DNA from: Pseudanabaena sp. CAN_BIN31
Lineage (GTDB): Bacteria > Cyanobacteriota > Cyanobacteriia > Pseudanabaenales > Pseudanabaenaceae
Assembly: GCA_026785865.1 (NCBI GenBank)
Contig: JAJAZG010000027.1
Location: 1-6,035 of the forward strand
Direction of reading: 5' to 3'
DNA length: 6,035 nt
The notes below the pieces were generated by a model. The model did no database searches and had not been told where the DNA came from. It saw only the letters and a list, made by a program, of their open reading frames with translations. Positions 5,471 through 6,035 of this stretch are shown piece after piece. The position numbers and the translations under genes were made by a program. The stretch's first letter is position 1. The number at the start of each line of letters is the position of its first letter.

Positions 5471-6035
5471 GTGTCACAACGTACAGCAAGGCAATGGATT
5501 ATTAACGGTGTTTTGATCATCGTTACGCTCTCGTTTTTGGGAGTATCGATCGCACCACTGATCGGTGGATTATTTGCCCCACCGACTCAGCCAGCAGCTA
5601 ATAATTCTGCTCAAAACACCTCGGAGCAAGAGCGGATCAAAATTCAGATCGAGGGTTTTGAAGCTGTGCTAAAGAGCGATCCTAAAAATCAAACTGCCCT
5701 GATCGGTTTAGTAAATCTTAGAAATCAACTAGGTAAATCAAAAGAAACCATTGAACCATTGCAAATCCTAGCTGATACTTTTCCTGATCAGCCCGAATAT
5801 CGGATGACCTTAGCGCGTACTTATATCGAGCTCAAAGATCCTAAAAATGCGTCGGCGGAATATCGCAAGATTTTGACTACGAAACCAGGATTTATCCCTG
5901 CGATCCAAAGTTTAGTCAGTATTGAGCTAACCGATAAACGTCCTGAAGCCGCGATCGGGATTCTGCAAGATACGCTCAAGACGGCTGAAACCGCTAACAA
6001 AGTTCAAGCGAATACGGTGGATACAAGTTCAGTAC
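5471..6035 (+). CDS. Membrane-anchored TPR-repeat protein (partial, 3' end outside the window)
   Basis: A frame beginning GTG-TCA-CAA-CGT stays open for 188 codons to the window edge, with an in-frame TAG at 5420-5422 and no better start between. The protein begins SQRTARQW, with basic residues, followed by one hydrophobic segment (about 10-35), which looks like an N-terminal membrane anchor or uncleaved signal. A short polar, Pro/Asn-rich linker (37-53) follows. From about residue 54 there are helical repeats of TPR kind: the loops DPKN (70), FPDQP (104) and KPGF (138) recur exactly every 34 residues with P71, P105 and P139 aligned. The A/L/Y pattern within each unit (LARTYIELKDPKNASAEYRK) is typical. 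TPR domains bind partner proteins; the partner and role are unknown. It is divergent from frp and need not belong to the carotenoid cluster. A GTG start without a clear Shine-Dalgarno is the main uncertainty. Confidence 0.82.
   Translation, partial: MSQRTARQWIINGVLIIVTLSFLGVSIAPLIGGLFAPPTQPAANNSAQNTSEQERIKIQIEGFEAVLKSDPKNQTALIGLVNLRNQLGKSKETIEPLQILADTFPDQPEYRMTLARTYIELKDPKNASAEYRKILTTKPGFIPAIQSLVSIELTDKRPEAAIGILQDTLKTAETANKVQANTVDTSSV

Overview
The window comes from a cyanobacterium. The evidence is an orange carotenoid protein (OCP) gene next to its partner, the fluorescence recovery protein (FRP), a plant-type phytoene desaturase followed by phytoene synthase, and five perfect copies of the HIP1 octamer GCGATCGC. 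The genus cannot be fixed from this sequence. A filamentous lineage of the Pseudanabaena kind is only a guess from overall style.

Layout from left to right. Positions 72-2403 (+) hold crtP (phytoene desaturase) and crtB (phytoene synthase), separated by only 4 bases and probably one transcript. A hairpin terminator at 2409-2437 follows crtB. It lies back to back with the terminator of crtW (2450-2500), which reads the other way. Positions 2486-5168 (-) carry three genes: frp (5168 to 4842), ocp (4408 to 3449) and crtW (3250 to 2486). A 433-base AT-rich spacer separates frp from ocp, and a 198-base spacer containing a long palindrome separates ocp from crtW. Positions 5169-5470 are a non-coding divergent spacer with a degenerate repeat. 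From 5471 to the right edge (+) runs the start of a membrane-anchored TPR protein with a GTG start, cut off by the window.

Five of the six genes form one functional chain. CrtB makes phytoene and CrtP desaturates it to zeta-carotene. Enzymes outside the window finish beta-carotene. CrtW ketolates it to echinenone/canthaxanthin-type pigments, which OCP binds to become a light-activated quencher of phycobilisomes, and FRP switches OCP off. The locus therefore joins the entry into carotenoid synthesis, the ketolase that supplies the OCP cofactor, and the photoprotective switch with its off-switch. All these families are known. What deserves attention is their close grouping, the position of frp upstream of ocp, a crtP with altered residues at family-conserved cofactor positions, and two long RNA hairpins flanking crtW. 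I found no clear undescribed system.
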